DNA of 16,163 nt, taken from Zoogloeaceae bacterium. Lineage in GTDB: Bacteria > Pseudomonadota > Gammaproteobacteria > Burkholderiales > Rhodocyclaceae. The stretch spans positions 1 to 16,163 of the forward strand of contig JAIRZG010000090.1 of assembly GCA_031267345.1 (NCBI GenBank). The letters are read 5' to 3'. The position numbers were made by a program, and so were the translations under genes. Of this stretch, positions 14,625 to 16,163 are shown piece by piece. The number at the start of each line of letters is the position of its first letter. The first letter of the stretch is position 1. The notes below the pieces were generated by a model that worked only from the letters and a program-made list of their open reading frames with translations, did no database searches and was not told where the DNA came from.

Positions 14625-14631
14625 AAGGAGG
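14625..14631 (+). promoter_or_regulatory. Strong ribosome binding site of the ankyrin gene
   Basis: AAGGAGG lies 5 bases before ATG 14637. It fixes the start inside a much longer open frame that runs backward through the TonB-like gene. Confidence 0.85.
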
Positions 14632-14636
14632 CGTTG

Positions 14637-15572
14637 ATGAAGCGGCATAAAAAATTTTCCAGATGTTTTTTCCTGACAGCGACGCTGCTGGTCTTTGCTG
14701 CGTCTGCGGCGGATTTTACGCCTCCCGCGCCGGTTCATTTTGGCGTTACCGTGGAACTGGGCGATTTGAAGCAGGCGAAAGACTGGCTGGATCAGGGCTT
14801 GTCGCCGGATTATCAGGCGGATCGCCTGGGCAGCGGGCTGATGATCGCCGCATGGGAGGGGAATCTGCCCATGCTGGAACTGTTTTATCGCTACGGCGCG
14901 AATGTGAATCTGGAAAACAGCGCCGGCGAACAGGCGTTGTTGCTGGCGGTATGGAAGAATCAGCGCGTGGCGATAGACTGGTTGCTGGCGCACGGCGCGA
15001 CGCTCAGCCGTCCGCCGGGGCAGTGGTCGGCGCTGCATTACGCCGCGTTTTCCGGACATCCGGATTTGGTTGCGAAGCTGCTGGAACAGGGCGCGGATAT
15101 TGACGCGCGCAGTCCCGGCGGCGCGACCCCCCTGATGATGGCGATTTATGACGGCAAACAGGAGGTCGCCCGTCTGCTGATCGAGCGCGGCGCCAACCCG
15201 AAGGTGCGCAACGATCGGGGCGACGGGGCGATGGAATGGGCGATGCGTTACAATCAGCTTGCCATTGCGCGGCGTCTTGGCGATCCGGAAGCCTTTGTCG
15301 CCGCCGCCAATCAGCCGAAAGAAAACTGGGGACGCGATACTCGTTCGGAGGCCGCGCCCGCCGATCTGGACATGCTCTTGAAAGCGCGGCGACACCTGAT
15401 CGCCAGAGGCTTGTCGGCAGAAGATATCGACCGCAACATCGCCGCCCTGCGCGCCCGCTACGCCCGTCAGGAACGCGACAATATCGTGCCGCCCAGCGCC
15501 GCCACCCTGGAGATCACCGCCAGGCGCAGCGCGCCCCAAGAACAAAAAGCGCGCCTGATCGAAGGACCGTAG
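14637..15572 (+). CDS. Exported ankyrin-repeat protein
   Basis: A 311-residue protein. MKRHKKFSRC is a basic start, followed by FFLTATLLVFAASAA, so residues 1-25 look like a Sec signal peptide cut after an A-S-A type site; no lipobox is seen. Ankyrin repeats fill about 33-210. The clearest are GSGLMIAAWEGNLPMLELFY, QALLLAVWKNQRVAIDWLLA, SALHYAAFSGHPDLVAKLLE and TPLMMAIYDGKQEVARLLIE, with GA(N/D/T) loops between. The rest (about 215-311) is charged, with a helical segment (DLDMLLKARRHLIARGLSAE) and no family I recognise. It is probably a periplasmic protein-binding scaffold. It diverges from the TonB-like gene with 40 bases between start codons; partnership is possible but unproven. Confidence 0.85.
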   Translation: MKRHKKFSRCFFLTATLLVFAASAADFTPPAPVHFGVTVELGDLKQAKDWLDQGLSPDYQADRLGSGLMIAAWEGNLPMLELFYRYGANVNLENSAGEQALLLAVWKNQRVAIDWLLAHGATLSRPPGQWSALHYAAFSGHPDLVAKLLEQGADIDARSPGGATPLMMAIYDGKQEVARLLIERGANPKVRNDRGDGAMEWAMRYNQLAIARRLGDPEAFVAAANQPKENWGRDTRSEAAPADLDMLLKARRHLIARGLSAEDIDRNIAALRARYARQERDNIVPPSAATLEITARRSAPQEQKARLIEGP

Positions 15573-15657
15573 CCAGATTCATCCGCGCGTTTACCGCCAC
15601 GCCCGCGCAATGACGCGGCAAAATCGCGGTTCAATCCGAAATGTCCCCGTGTCGTGC

Positions 15658-15680
15658 GGCGCGCATCGCCGTTCGCAAGG
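15658..15680 (+). repeat. Short dispersed repeat, copy 2
   Basis: This is the second copy of the 23-base unit found at 1850-1872, in the same orientation and with 21 of 23 bases identical. It ends 5 bases before the -35 box of the tRNA promoter, where it could act as an upstream element or be incidental. Confidence 0.5.
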
Positions 15681-15685
15681 ATTGC

Positions 15686-15714
15686 TTGACAATTACGAGG
15701 GCGCTCTGGATAAT
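15686..15714 (+). promoter_or_regulatory. Sigma-70 promoter of the tRNA-tuf operon
   Basis: A perfect TTGACA (15686-15691) and GATAAT (15709-15714) are separated by the ideal 17 bases. CCCGCG follows at once; a GC-rich discriminator of this sort is typical of stable-RNA promoters under stringent (ppGpp/DksA) control. Transcription should start near 15721, about 9 bases before tRNA-Tyr. Confidence 0.9.
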
Positions 15715-15729
15715 CCCGCGTTTCTGTCT

Positions 15730-15811
15730 GGAGGGGTGGCCGAGTGGTTAATGGCAGCAGACTGTAAATCTGCCCTCTTTGAGTACGAAGGTTCGAATCC
15801 TTCCCCCTCCA
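15730..15811 (+). tRNA. tRNA-Tyr (anticodon GTA)
   Basis: Acceptor arm GGAGGGG (15730-15736) pairs with CCCCTCC (15804-15810). The anticodon arm GCAGA-CTGTAAA-TCTGC carries GTA. A long variable arm follows, as expected for the class II tyrosine tRNA, then the T arm with GGTTCGAATCC. The discriminator is A. The genomic sequence after it is CCG, so the CCA end is not fully encoded. It is first in the tRNA-Tyr/Gly/Thr-tuf unit. Confidence 0.95.
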
Positions 15812-15835
15812 CCGGAGCCTCTGGCGGCAGGTGTT

Positions 15836-15909
15836 GCGGGTGTAGCTCAATGGTAGAGCTGAAGCCTTCCAAGCTTAAGACGAGGGTTCGATTCCCTTCA
15901 CCCGCTCCA
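15836..15909 (+). tRNA. tRNA-Gly (anticodon TCC)
   Basis: GCGGGTG (15836-15842) pairs with CACCCGC (15899-15905). The D arm has GCTCAATGGTAGAGC, and the anticodon loop CTTCCAA carries TCC, closed by AAGC/GCTT. The T arm is GAGGGTTCGATTCCCTT. Discriminator T and CCA are encoded (15906-15909). It reads GGA and probably GGG glycine codons. Confidence 0.95.
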
Positions 15910-15928
15910 GCATGGCAAACAGGCATTC

Positions 15929-16003
<75 letters not shown>

Positions 16004-16047
16004 TTGGTTTTCTGGTTCTTTTTTATTGGTTTTTGGGGAGTTGAAAA

Positions 16048-16163
16048 ATGGCAAAAGAGAAGTTTTCGCGCAACAAGCCGCACGTAAACGTAGGGACGAT
16101 AGGCCACGTTGATCACGGCAAGACGACGCTGACGGCGGCGATTACCACGGTGCTGTCGAGGAA
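16048..16163 (+). CDS. tuf: Tuf, elongation factor Tu (N-terminal fragment)
   Basis: The first 38 codons are present before the right edge. The protein starts MAKEKFSRNKPHVNVGTIGH and continues into the P-loop GHVDHGKT (19-26), which binds the GTP phosphates, then LTAAITTVLSR. EF-Tu carries aminoacyl-tRNA to the ribosome. GGGGAG at 16035-16040 lies 7 bases before the ATG. No promoter or terminator is seen between tRNA-Thr and tuf, so it is probably co-transcribed with the three tRNAs, as in the classic tRNA-tufB arrangement of proteobacteria. SRN at positions 7-9 differs from the commonest ERT but stays within the family range. Confidence 0.97.
   Translation, partial: MAKEKFSRNKPHVNVGTIGHVDHGKTTLTAAITTVLSR

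Noticed and set aside
15730..15811. Integration site (att) at the tRNA cluster
   Set aside because: No integrase and no direct repeat of a tRNA 3' end were seen in the window.

Overview
The window looks like a chromosomal segment of a high-GC betaproteobacterium, possibly of the Rhodocyclaceae type. That placement is inferred from protein style and gene order, not from a search. Support comes from the tRNA-Tyr/Gly/Thr-tuf order, the nadK-recN pair, FlgB-G proteins of Gram-negative type and a sigma-54 type promoter before flgB. I see no transposase, integrase, phage gene or CRISPR array. Almost everything is housekeeping or flagellar.

Layout. The left edge holds the first 28 codons of folD on the minus strand (1-85). 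A lone ferric-reductase-like membrane flavocytochrome follows on the plus strand (341-1666). From 6480 down to 1875 on the minus strand lies flgB-flgC-flgD-flgE-flgF-flgG, which encodes the proximal rod, hook cap, hook and distal rod. A 527-base non-coding region (6481-7007) separates flgB from the divergent xseA. It holds a good sigma-54 promoter for flgB, two opposed blocks of a seven-base repeat, a pair of facing DnaA-box-like sites and a weak promoter for xseA. xseA (exonuclease VII large subunit) is followed after 29 bases by an old-yellow-enzyme oxidoreductase, then by a hairpin-rich spacer with a clear intrinsic terminator. rpiA lies on the minus strand. nadK and recN follow as a tight plus-strand pair.

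After recN comes a plus-strand gene for a HExxH protein resembling the SprA-related putative metalloprotease family. A TonB-C-terminal-domain protein (minus) and an exported ankyrin-repeat protein (plus) are then transcribed divergently, with only 40 bases between their start codons. The right end is a stable-RNA operon: a near-consensus sigma-70 promoter with a GC-rich discriminator, tRNA-Tyr(GTA), tRNA-Gly(TCC), tRNA-Thr(GGT) and the first 38 codons of tuf.

How it works together. The flg genes form one co-oriented unit that builds the rod and hook but stops at flgG. The L/P-ring genes, flgJ and the hook-filament junction genes are not here. The tRNA-tuf unit joins translation factors to a promoter that looks stringently controlled. 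xseA and recN are DNA-repair genes but sit in separate units. I found no convincing new multi-gene system. The points most worth a second look are the non-coding structures at 6535-6815 and 9492-9686, the HExxH protein after recN, and the divergent TonB-like/ankyrin pair.
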